A stretch of DNA of 6,335 bases. Source: Propionibacterium sp. (lineage in GTDB: Bacteria; Actinomycetota; Actinomycetes; Propionibacteriales; Propionibacteriaceae). The position numbers and the translations under genes were made by a program. The DNA lies in assembly GCA_022837595.1 (NCBI GenBank), contig JALHFX010000124.1:5417-11751 (forward strand), in the 5' to 3' direction. Of the stretch, positions 1-4,844 are shown one piece after another (positions within the stretch are counted from its first letter, which is position 1; every line of letters begins with the position of its first letter). The notes beneath the pieces are model-generated. The model had not been told where the DNA came from. It did no database searches and was given only the letters and a program-made list of their open reading frames with translations.

Positions 1-1
1 T

Positions 2-184
2 GTTGGCGGAGAACTCCCAGATCAACCAGATATGGCTGAATCCGTCAAGGCCCCGAATGGCGTCAGGGTGGCGGAAATCCGGCTCAAAGACGACCTCGGA
101 CCTGAGCTCGGGTACTAGACCGGCCTGGCGCGGAATGCCGAATTTTGCTGGGAATGTGCTGCGGATGTGTGCGATCGGCTCCAT
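2..184 (-). CDS. trmO: TrmO/TsaA tRNA (t6A37) N6-methyltransferase, N-terminal part
   Basis: The minus strand reads 61 codons from an ATG at 184 and continues past the left edge, so only the N-terminus is present. The peptide starts MEPIAHIRSTF and contains KFGIPRQAGLV (residues 14-24), DAIRGLDGFSHIWLI (41-55) and WEF (56-58). These match the conserved opening of the TsaA/UPF0066 family (compare IGVIRSPYKEKFAVPRQPGLV and AVRGLEAFSHLWIL in the E. coli protein). Known role of the family: S-adenosylmethionine-dependent N6-methylation of t6A37 in tRNA-Thr, giving m6t6A, in the cytoplasm. The ATG is chosen because the family motif begins almost at once. No ATG, GTG or TTG occurs in frame between it and the end of the upstream gene, and no strong ribosome binding site precedes it. 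It lies 67 nt after the PIG-L stop on the same strand, so co-transcription is likely. The methylase itself is a confident call; the C-terminal domain cannot be assessed. Confidence 0.9.
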   Translation of the reverse strand, partial: MEPIAHIRSTFPAKFGIPRQAGLVPELRSEVVFEPDFRHPDAIRGLDGFSHIWLIWEFSAN

Positions 185-186
185 CG

Positions 187-255
187 TCAGGAATAGCGCT
201 GCTGGTTTGTGCGGGTCGTGAGGTGACGCGTACGGTGCACCTTGGCCAGGTTCAT
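187..255 (-). other. Candidate 22-codon ORF linking the PIG-L and trmO genes
   Basis: A 22-codon frame starts with an ATG whose last bases overlap the PIG-L stop (ATGA arrangement). It ends in TGA two bases before the trmO ATG (TGA-cg-ATG). A GAGGT sequence lies 9 nt before its ATG, inside the end of the PIG-L gene. The peptide begins MNLAKVHRTRHL, is strongly basic, and about 17 of its 21 post-start codons end in G or C, as in real genes here. I recognise no family. It could be a translated leader that delivers ribosomes to trmO, a small protein, or chance. Confidence 0.25.
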
Positions 256-974
256 AATTCGATGACCTCGAACGATGCCGCAAATTTGACGCCCACCTGC
301 TCGCCGGTTGCCGCCGCGATTCCTTCCAAGAAGGCCCGAGGATCGCTCATGGGATGCTCGCCCAGCCCTGCCAGATAGTAGCGATGGGCGGCCAAAGAGG
401 CGACACCTGCCTCGAGACTGTCGGTGATGTCAACGAAGGCCGTCGACAGGGGACTGCCGGAGACAAGGATGCGTTGAGCTTTCCAAGGCTGCAGTCCTGA
501 GGCGAAAAGATCGGGGAAAACCCAGCGATTGGCGGCGTCTCTGGTCCCGTCGATCACGGCGCGTCCGACAGCGATATGGTCGGCCTGGTTATAACGGCCG
601 GGGCCGAACCGATCATGATGATTGATCGTGATCACCAGATCCGGTTGCGCCCGGCGGATCTCCCTGGCAATATCACGACGCAGATCCAGCCCGTAACAGA
701 CCATTCCGTCTTCGTAATCAAGAAAGTCAACTCTTTGTACCCCGACCAATGTTGCGCCGTCGCGCTCTTCCTGCATCCGGATAGCAGCGCATGCCTGAGG
801 AGGAATCGCATCGATACCCGCTTCGCCGCGGGTGGCCAGTAGGTAGCTGATCTGTTTCCCCTGTGCGGTCCAACGTGCGATCGCCGACGCCGCTCCATAT
901 TCGAGATCGTCCGGATGAGCCACGATGGCCAAAGCGGAAGAGAAGTCCTCATTGAGGGGAGTTAGATCACTCAT
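252..974 (-). CDS. PIG-L/LmbE-family zinc-dependent deacetylase
   Basis: This 240-residue cytoplasmic protein belongs to the GlcNAc-PI de-N-acetylase (PIG-L, LmbE) superfamily, which removes acetyl or other acyl groups from sugar amides using a zinc ion. The hallmark AHPDD motif is at residues 19-23, in AHPDDLEYGA; His20 and Asp23 are expected zinc ligands and Asp22 the likely catalytic base. The third ligand is probably His133 in NQADHIAVGRA. TRGEAG at 48-53 and PDLVITINHHDRFG at 111-124 also fit the fold. There is no signal peptide or membrane segment. Mycothiol enzymes of the superfamily (MshB, Mca) are longer, nearer 300 residues, and carry AHPDDES-type motifs, so this is better left as a general family member with unknown substrate. 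The start at 974 is supported by a TAAAGT box 6 nt upstream and no Shine-Dalgarno, suggesting leaderless expression. trmO follows on the same strand. Confidence 0.9.
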   Translation of the reverse strand: MSDLTPLNEDFSSALAIVAHPDDLEYGAASAIARWTAQGKQISYLLATRGEAGIDAIPPQACAAIRMQEERDGATLVGVQRVDFLDYEDGMVCYGLDLRRDIAREIRRAQPDLVITINHHDRFGPGRYNQADHIAVGRAVIDGTRDAANRWVFPDLFASGLQPWKAQRILVSGSPLSTAFVDITDSLEAGVASLAAHRYYLAGLGEHPMSDPRAFLEGIAAATGEQVGVKFAASFEVIEL

Positions 975-980
975 GTATCT

Positions 981-986
981 ACTTTA
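981..986 (-). promoter_or_regulatory. Putative -10 box for leaderless transcription of the PIG-L gene
   Basis: On the minus strand TAAAGT stands 6 nt before the ATG at 974, with AGATAC between them, and no Shine-Dalgarno precedes the ATG. A TANNNT hexamer 6-7 nt from the start codon is the usual layout of leaderless actinobacterial genes, where transcription begins at or next to the A of ATG. A weak -35-like TGGACC lies 19 nt further upstream, which is longer than the ideal spacing. Confidence 0.5.
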
Positions 987-1069
987 GGTGCCCGCTGCCA
1001 GAAGCGGTCCAGACTCGATCGGTTCTTCGGGTTCGTTCGCATGAGTGGCTGACTGGCTATTTAGGATAA

Positions 1070-1083
1070 TGAACAGACGTTCA
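1070..1083. promoter_or_regulatory. Perfect 14-bp palindrome TGAAC-N4-GTTCA, candidate repressor operator
   Basis: TGAACAGACGTTCA is a perfect inverted repeat of two 5-bp arms around AGAC. It abuts GATAAT (1065-1070), which could be the -10 box of a plus-strand promoter, so a bound protein would block it. The core GAAC-N4-GTTC is the same as that of LexA (SOS) boxes in Gram-positive bacteria and actinobacteria, but the flanking T/A replaces the usual C/G. TetR- or MarR-type operators also have this form. Which protein binds, and whether the site serves the ABC operon 216 bp away or the PIG-L gene, is not shown by the sequence. Confidence 0.4.
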
Positions 1084-1086
1084 AAC

Positions 1087-1254
1087 CTAGCGGTCGGAGT
1101 GCGCGGCGGATTCGATGAGCAGGTTGCACTGACGACAATGATCGGAGTCAGTATCGTCCCACTGGTATTTCAAGACCATCTGACCCGCAGTGGGGGCACT
1201 GATCAACTCGACGGTGACGCCTAGCAGCCCATCATGATCTGTCGCATGGTGCTT
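1087..1254 (-). pseudogene. Short coding-like frame, possible gene remnant or small protein
   Basis: The minus strand is open for 55 codons between an upstream TAG (1255-1257) and a TAG at 1087-1089. Around 38 of the 55 codons end in G or C, close to the real genes here. The peptide includes LLGVTVELISAP, MVLKYQWDDTDSDH and a CRQC pair near the C-terminus (Cys40 and Cys43 of the open frame). There is no in-frame ATG or GTG near its beginning: only a TTG at codon 17 and an ATG at codon 26, neither with a ribosome binding site. The single CxxC could be half of a zinc site whose partner has been lost. I do not recognise a family. A decayed 3' end of an older gene, or a small protein with an unusual start, are the main options. 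Confidence 0.25.
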
Positions 1255-1283
1255 CTACTGAACGGGCTCTGCGAATCCTTGAC

Positions 1284-1289
1284 GGAAGG
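1284..1289 (+). promoter_or_regulatory. Ribosome binding site of the ABC ATPase gene
   Basis: GGAAGG ends 9 nt before the ATG at 1299. It supports that start, and a leadered transcript, in contrast to the PIG-L and AEC genes. Confidence 0.55.
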
Positions 1290-1298
1290 CGATCCGGA

Positions 1299-2225
1299 AT
1301 GAGTACGGTGATATCGACCAGCGGCCTGAGGAAAGACTTCGGGCAGCTCCGCGCTCTGGATGATCTGACATTGGAGATTCCGCAAGGCTCGATCTTCGGA
1401 TTGATCGGGCCAAACGGTGCCGGCAAGACCACCTTGATGCGGGTTCTGCTCGATATCCTTCGCCCAACTGCTGGGACGGTCAGCGTGCTGGGGGAGAACC
1501 CACGAACTGCCGGTGCTGCGTTGCGTAACCGCATCGGTTATCTACCCGGAGAACTTCGCCTCGACCCTGCCATGAGCGGGCGTGACCACTTGAGGTTCTG
1601 GGCAGAACTGGGGGACCACCCCGTAGCTGCGCACGAGGAGGCGCTGCAGCTTGCCGTGCAGCTTGATGTGCGTCTGACGGAGCCCACACGCAAGCTTTCG
1701 AAAGGCAACAAGCAGAAGCTCGGCATCATTCAAGCGTTCATGCACCGGCCGGAACTGGTGATCCTTGATGAGCCTACTTCCGGGCTTGATCCGCTCGTAC
1801 AGCAACAGGTGCTCGGCCTGATCAGTGGCGCTCGCAATGGTGGAGCGACTGTTTTCCTGTCTTCCCATGTCATGAGCGAAGTTGAGCAGATCGCCGACAC
1901 CGCGGCGGTGCTCAACCGGGGCAGGCTCGTCTCGGTCGCGCCGATGCATGAGCTGCGCGCGTCGGCGGCCCGTCGTATCCGGGCGATCGTTCGCGACGAT
2001 TCCTCGGCTGTCATCGCAGTGCTGCGGCGATTCGGGCTCGAGTTGCGAGCAGCCGCGTACGGAGCGGACGAGACCGCGATCACCGGAGTACTGGAGGGAA
2101 AAGCGAAGGTGCTCGTCACCGCACTGGCCGAACTCGATCTGGTGAGCCTGGTAATCGCCGAACCCGATCTCGAAGAGCGCGTTCTCGACATCTACGGCGC
2201 CAACCGAGCGAACGGAGCGAAATGA
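1299..2225 (+). CDS. ABC-2 type exporter, ATP-binding subunit
   Basis: This 308-residue ATPase powers the permease encoded next to it, at the cytoplasmic face of the membrane. Walker A is GPNGAGKTT (37-45), the signature is LSKGNKQKL (133-141), Walker B is LVILDEPTSGLD (153-164) with catalytic Glu158, and the switch histidine is His190 in FLSSH. The Q-loop position reads IGYLPGE (79-85), so glycine stands where most ABC proteins have glutamine; this variant recurs in a DrrA-like subfamily of exporters. The ATPase domain ends near residue 215. The remaining 90 or so residues form a small C-terminal domain, as usual for drug- and lipid-export ATPases (DrrA, NatA, CcmA-like). The substrate is unknown. 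The stop overlaps the permease start by 4 bp (ATGA), showing translational coupling. GGAAGG upstream supports the chosen ATG. No regulator gene accompanies the pair. Confidence 0.95.
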   Translation: MSTVISTSGLRKDFGQLRALDDLTLEIPQGSIFGLIGPNGAGKTTLMRVLLDILRPTAGTVSVLGENPRTAGAALRNRIGYLPGELRLDPAMSGRDHLRFWAELGDHPVAAHEEALQLAVQLDVRLTEPTRKLSKGNKQKLGIIQAFMHRPELVILDEPTSGLDPLVQQQVLGLISGARNGGATVFLSSHVMSEVEQIADTAAVLNRGRLVSVAPMHELRASAARRIRAIVRDDSSAVIAVLRRFGLELRAAAYGADETAITGVLEGKAKVLVTALAELDLVSLVIAEPDLEERVLDIYGANRANGAK

Positions 2226-3013
2226 TGCCGGTCTTCATAAATGAACTGCGCCACGGCTGGAAAGCACTGATCGGTTGGACGCTCGGATTAGCGGTTGTGT
2301 GCGTCGTCTACCTTCCCTTCTTTGAGTCGATCGCTGCCTCACCCGAGATGGAATCGATGCTCGAATCACTGCCACCGGCGATCGTCGTCGGCATGGGCTT
2401 CGACGAGATGTTCAGCGGCGCCGGGTATGTGCACTCCTCGATTCTCGAGCTGACTGCATTGATCTTGGTGGTGATAGCGGGTGTCGGCTGGGGATCCCGC
2501 GCGATCGCCGGCGACGAGGAAGAGGGCATGCTGGAGCTGACTCTCGCCCACGGAGTGAGCCGTACGCGCGTGCTCGCCGAACGAGCGCTGGCGATCATCG
2601 TCCGCTTCCTGCTTCTCGGCGCGGCCCTGTGGCTGATACTCATGGCATCGTCCAAGCCATTCGCGCTTGACCTCGGTGCCGGCGATACAACGGCAGCAGT
2701 AGCTTCGTTCTGCGCCTTGGCCATCGTGATCGCGTTCGCGTCGCTCGCAGCGGGCGCTGCCACCGGACGAAAATCTGTGGCGCTCGGTGTGGGCGCGGGC
2801 CTGGCCGTTGCCGCATACATCGCCAACGTGATCGGACGTCAGTCACAAGACTGGACGTGGCTTTCCGCCGTCTCGCCATTCGGTTGGGCGTTCGCCGAGA
2901 TGCCGATCATGAACGGTTGGGATTGGCCCGGGCTCGCGATGTTGACCGGCCTCGCGCTGGTGGCCTTTGTCGTCGCACTGGTTTCTTTCAACCGGCGGGA
3001 CTTACGGTGCTGA
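2222..3013 (+). CDS. ABC-2 type exporter, permease subunit
   Basis: A 263-residue integral membrane protein with six predicted helices, roughly at residues 14-34, 73-95, 122-142, 157-180, 184-204 and 235-256. Between helices 2 and 3 is a cytoplasmic segment, GDEEEGMLELTLAHGVSRTR (97-116). This matches the E-G-LELLLA-P-SR pattern of ABC-2 permeases that contacts the ATPase. The C-terminal FNRRDL (256-261) is also typical of this permease group (ABC2_membrane_2-like). Two tandem ATGs are present: 2222 overlaps the ATPase stop as ATGA, while 2225 sits at a better distance (7 nt) from GGAG at 2214-2217, so the protein may begin at the second. It would pair with the upstream ATPase, probably as 2+2 subunits, to export an unknown hydrophobic compound, lipid or drug. 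A short basic ORF overlaps its stop. Confidence 0.9.
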   Translation: MMPVFINELRHGWKALIGWTLGLAVVCVVYLPFFESIAASPEMESMLESLPPAIVVGMGFDEMFSGAGYVHSSILELTALILVVIAGVGWGSRAIAGDEEEGMLELTLAHGVSRTRVLAERALAIIVRFLLLGAALWLILMASSKPFALDLGAGDTTAAVASFCALAIVIAFASLAAGAATGRKSVALGVGAGLAVAAYIANVIGRQSQDWTWLSAVSPFGWAFAEMPIMNGWDWPGLAMLTGLALVAFVVALVSFNRRDLRC

Positions 3014-3105
3014 GCGAGCGGGATAAGCGGCGGTTGCGCCGTGAGTTCAACTTTGGCCACCGACGAACTCGAACTCTACCGACAGCCCGGGATCGATGGC
3101 TGTGA
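3007..3105 (+). pseudogene. Short basic ORF overlapping the permease stop, possible truncated third operon gene
   Basis: A GTG at 3007 overlaps the permease stop (GTGCTGA), the usual layout of a coupled downstream gene. It opens 32 codons beginning VLSERDKRRLRREFNF. About 14 of its first 17 codons end in G or C, but this preference collapses after about 3057, just inside the end of the convergent DUF4230-like gene (stop at 3047-3049). This fits the first codons of a lost gene whose remainder was replaced, or a chance short frame. No family is recognised. Confidence 0.2.
3028..3041. terminator. Weak hairpin between convergent genes
   Basis: CGGCG-GTTG-CGCCG forms a 5-bp GC-only stem with a 4-nt loop, in the 33 bp between the permease stop and the stop of the convergent gene. 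No T-run follows on either strand, so it is only a possible bidirectional terminator. Confidence 0.25.
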
Positions 3106-3682
3106 TCAGTGAGGTATAGAAAGTCTGAGCCTGGCTCCGTAGGAGCTCTTCGTTGGAGGCGACGTACTGTGCTTCGGTATCGTCGCTGAAGACACCGTTG
3201 ATCAACTCAACAGGATCGATCTGAGGGGTCACCCAACTGAGTGCACCATTATTCTCCGCTACGAGCTTGAATTCCTCGTTGCTGTGGCCAATGAAAATGA
3301 ACTCGGGGATGGTTACCTGGAATCGGTCGTCACCGGTCTGTTCGATCTGCACATCTTCGCCGTCGATGCCCAACTTCGCATCGAAGGAGTACATGAGGAA
3401 GGAGGCGCGAGAGCTCCCCGGTATCTTCACATCAAAGAAGGTGCTTGAGTCGGTTCGCTGAGAAATGCCCTGGATGCCGAGACTCAGCAGAACAACCTGC
3501 TGCTCTCTGGTGACTGCGTTGATCACTTCGGTGGTCCGGGTCTTCGACTGGCGGCCGAAGCCGGACGTTGACAGTGCGCTCGTCGCCCAAATCGTCAGAC
3601 CTATCCCGAAGATGAGCCCGACCGCGAGCACGATGCCCAACGTCTTGAACGAAGCCTTCTTCAGTATTTCTGGTGTCTTCAT
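3047..3682 (-). CDS. Membrane-anchored extracytoplasmic protein, DUF4230-like
   Basis: This 211-residue protein has a short basic N-terminus (KTPEILKKASFK), one hydrophobic helix at about 14-34, and a remaining domain (35-211) expected outside the membrane. There is no lipobox cysteine and no cysteine in the whole protein. Segments such as VVLLSLGIQGIS (63-74), FLMYSFDAKLGIDGEDVQIE (95-114) and FQVTIPEFIFIGH (121-133) resemble the pattern of DUF4230 proteins: a Y-G-x-x-AGID-like strand followed by a beta strand ending in a proline and then a conserved His region. This match is from memory and is moderate only. The function of DUF4230 is unknown. The start at 3682 is supported by GGGGGA 3 nt upstream. 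It faces the ABC operon tail to tail (33-bp gap) and is divergent from the AEC gene. It is probably a single-gene unit. Confidence 0.75.
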   Translation of the reverse strand: MKTPEILKKASFKTLGIVLAVGLIFGIGLTIWATSALSTSGFGRQSKTRTTEVINAVTREQQVVLLSLGIQGISQRTDSSTFFDVKIPGSSRASFLMYSFDAKLGIDGEDVQIEQTGDDRFQVTIPEFIFIGHSNEEFKLVAENNGALSWVTPQIDPVELINGVFSDDTEAQYVASNEELLRSQAQTFYTSLITAIDPGLSVEFEFVGGQS

Positions 3683-3685
3683 GAT

Positions 3686-3691
3686 TCCCCC
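3686..3691 (-). promoter_or_regulatory. Ribosome binding site of the DUF4230-like gene
   Basis: On the minus strand GGGGGA lies 3 nt before the ATG at 3682. The spacing is short but the G-run gives a reasonable match, and it fixes this ATG as the likely start. Confidence 0.45.
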
Positions 3692-3705
3692 GGTGAGATG
3701 TGCTG

Positions 3706-3721
3706 GACGATTTTTGACGAT
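3706..3721. repeat. Direct repeat GACGAT-N4-GACGAT upstream of the DUF4230-like gene
   Basis: Two copies of GACGAT are spaced by TTTT, giving a 10-bp period, or one helical turn. They lie 24-39 bp before the start codon of the minus-strand gene. Tandem 10-bp-phased half-sites are typical of response-regulator binding, but the copies are short, so chance is possible. Confidence 0.3.
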
Positions 3722-3905
3722 CCGATCGACAGGCGTGGGGTAACGCAGATCGCCGACAATGTCGTCATTCCGGCGTCATCCTAACCGGCAGCGATTGTAT
3801 GAAACGAAGCGGGAGTAGGAATGAGATCAAGTGGTTTGGTATCGAGACCTCTTCACAGCCAAATTCCAAGCACCGTCCGGCCTGATCGGGTATTTACCGA
3901 CTGGC

Positions 3906-3911
3906 TAAAGT
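3906..3911 (+). promoter_or_regulatory. Putative -10 box for leaderless transcription of the AEC gene
   Basis: TAAAGT stands 7 nt before the ATG at 3919 and no Shine-Dalgarno is present. The hexamer is identical to that found 6 nt before the PIG-L ATG. It overlaps the in-frame GTG at 3910, which argues against using that GTG as the start. No clear -35 was seen. Confidence 0.45.
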
Positions 3912-3918
3912 GACTCGC

Positions 3919-4797
3919 ATGCTGACCGCTCTCTTCGAGGTCATGCTGCCGGTTTTCGTCATCGCCGGAGTCGGGTTCTTGCTTGCTCGCCGAATCAACA
4001 AGGTCCAGCTCTATGCCTTGACACCGGCACTTGCCTTCAGCTCGATCATGGACACCTCCGTCTCCGCGTCCGATGTGGGGCGTTTGATGCTCGGCTATCT
4101 GGGTACCACCGTGGTGCTAGGCCTGGTCGCGGCGGTCGTCGTGCGGATCTTGGCGAAACCGGTACGCAATGGGGTAGTCGCCTCGGTGTTACTGGGCAAT
4201 AACGGTAATTTCGGGCTGCCGATCGCACTGTTGGCGCTCGGGCAGGCAGGTCTCGACCGAGCCATCGTGATCTTCATGATCTCGATCGTGTTGATCTGGA
4301 CGGTCGGCCCGGTGCTCTTCGGCGTCGCTCCTAGCGTGCGTGCCACGATAGCGAACATCGCGAGGTTGCCAGTGCTGTGGGCGATCCTGCTGGCCACGAT
4401 CTTTCGGGTCATCGACGTCCGGCTGCCCGGCGGGCTGGATACCGCTGTGCACATGGTTGGGGACGCGGCGGTCCCGATGATTCTGATCGCTTTGGGTATC
4501 CAGCTGGGCTATGGCAAGCGCATCAGCTTCGGAAAGACCGTGCTCACAGCTACCGCATTGAAACTGGTCGCGGCGCCGCTGCTGGCCTGGGGCATGTGCT
4601 GGCTGCTCGGTGTGCGCGGACAGGACATGCAATCCATCGTGCTGGCCCAATCGATGCCCACCGCCGTCAACGTCTTCCTCCTGGCGCTCGAATACGAGAA
4701 GGACGCCGAGACGATCGCTGCAATCGTCGCCGCCACTACCTTGGTGAGCCTGCTGACGATCTCGGTAGTAGTCTCGCAGCTGGGTACATTCGTCTAG
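3919..4797 (+). CDS. AEC (auxin efflux carrier) family transporter
   Basis: A 292-residue membrane protein with about ten helices, in two sets of five, as in the AEC/membrane transport protein family (PF03547-type) of the BART superfamily. Helices fall roughly at 5-23, 31-46, 57-78, 85-110, 113-134, 149-166, 173-195, 207-229, 234-256 and 264-288. Family marks are the broken-helix motif GNNGNFGLP (93-101), AVPMILIALGIQLG (184-197), and a C-terminal block QSMPTAVNVFLLALEYEKDA (244-263) followed by a TLVSLLT stretch. Bacterial members move organic anions such as malate or other carboxylates, or are uncharacterised; the substrate here cannot be told. A GTG at 3910 would add three residues. The ATG at 3919 is preferred because TAAAGT sits 7 nt before it and no ribosome binding site supports either codon. 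The UPF0371 gene follows after 47 bp in the same direction. Confidence 0.88.
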   Translation: MLTALFEVMLPVFVIAGVGFLLARRINKVQLYALTPALAFSSIMDTSVSASDVGRLMLGYLGTTVVLGLVAAVVVRILAKPVRNGVVASVLLGNNGNFGLPIALLALGQAGLDRAIVIFMISIVLIWTVGPVLFGVAPSVRATIANIARLPVLWAILLATIFRVIDVRLPGGLDTAVHMVGDAAVPMILIALGIQLGYGKRISFGKTVLTATALKLVAAPLLAWGMCWLLGVRGQDMQSIVLAQSMPTAVNVFLLALEYEKDAETIAAIVAATTLVSLLTISVVVSQLGTFV

Positions 4798-4808
4798 ACG
4801 GTAGCGGC

Positions 4809-4814
4809 TATGAT
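4809..4814 (+). promoter_or_regulatory. Possible -10 box for the UPF0371 gene
   Basis: TATGAT differs from TATAAT at one base and lies in the 47-bp gap after the AEC stop. Transcription would start near 4821, leaving a leader of about 24 nt that includes the ribosome binding site. No good -35 was found at 16-18 bp upstream, so activity is uncertain. Confidence 0.35.
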
Positions 4815-4835
4815 CTGGCCGTTGACGCATCCACA

Positions 4836-4841
4836 GGGAGG
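4836..4841 (+). promoter_or_regulatory. Ribosome binding site of the UPF0371 gene
   Basis: GGGAGG lies 3 nt before the ATG at 4845. It decides the start, since the open frame itself runs upstream through the AEC gene back to 4377. Confidence 0.6.
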
Positions 4842-4844
4842 GCA

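Larger units (their letters stand above)
975..1298. other. Divergent intergenic region, 324 bp
   Basis: This stretch separates the PIG-L gene (minus) from the ABC ATPase gene (plus). It contains the PIG-L promoter at its left edge and a cluster of GAAC half-sites on the minus strand at 1021-1040. A perfect palindrome lies at 1070-1083, overlapping a GATAAT hexamer at 1065-1070. A short minus-strand frame that looks coding lies at 1087-1254, and the ABC ribosome binding site is at the right edge. No clear -35/-10 pair for the ABC operon was found. No RNA gene or full-length protein gene is visible. Confidence 0.6.

Noticed and set aside
3..221. 72-codon plus-strand frame at the left edge
   Set aside because: It is antisense to the well-recognised trmO N-terminus and shows no family pattern.
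1051..1059. GACTGGCTA shared with 3899-3907, both near promoters
   Set aside because: Nine-base matches are expected many times by chance in a window of this size.
1099..1224. Plus-strand 41-codon frame from a GTG in the intergenic region
   Set aside because: Third-position GC (roughly 57 percent) is lower than that of the opposing minus-strand frame, and no ribosome binding site precedes it.
1279..1284. TTGACG resembling a -35 box
   Set aside because: It sits only 14 nt before the ABC start codon, and no -10 follows at 16-18 bp spacing.
2308..2826. 172-codon minus-strand frame
   Set aside because: It is antisense to the ABC permease, with Ala/Ser/Pro-rich low-complexity content and no motif.
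4377..4844. Upstream extension of the UPF0371 frame by 156 codons, overlapping the AEC gene
   Set aside because: Family similarity and the ribosome binding site both place the start at 4845. The extension is an out-of-frame reading of the AEC gene with no recognisable content.
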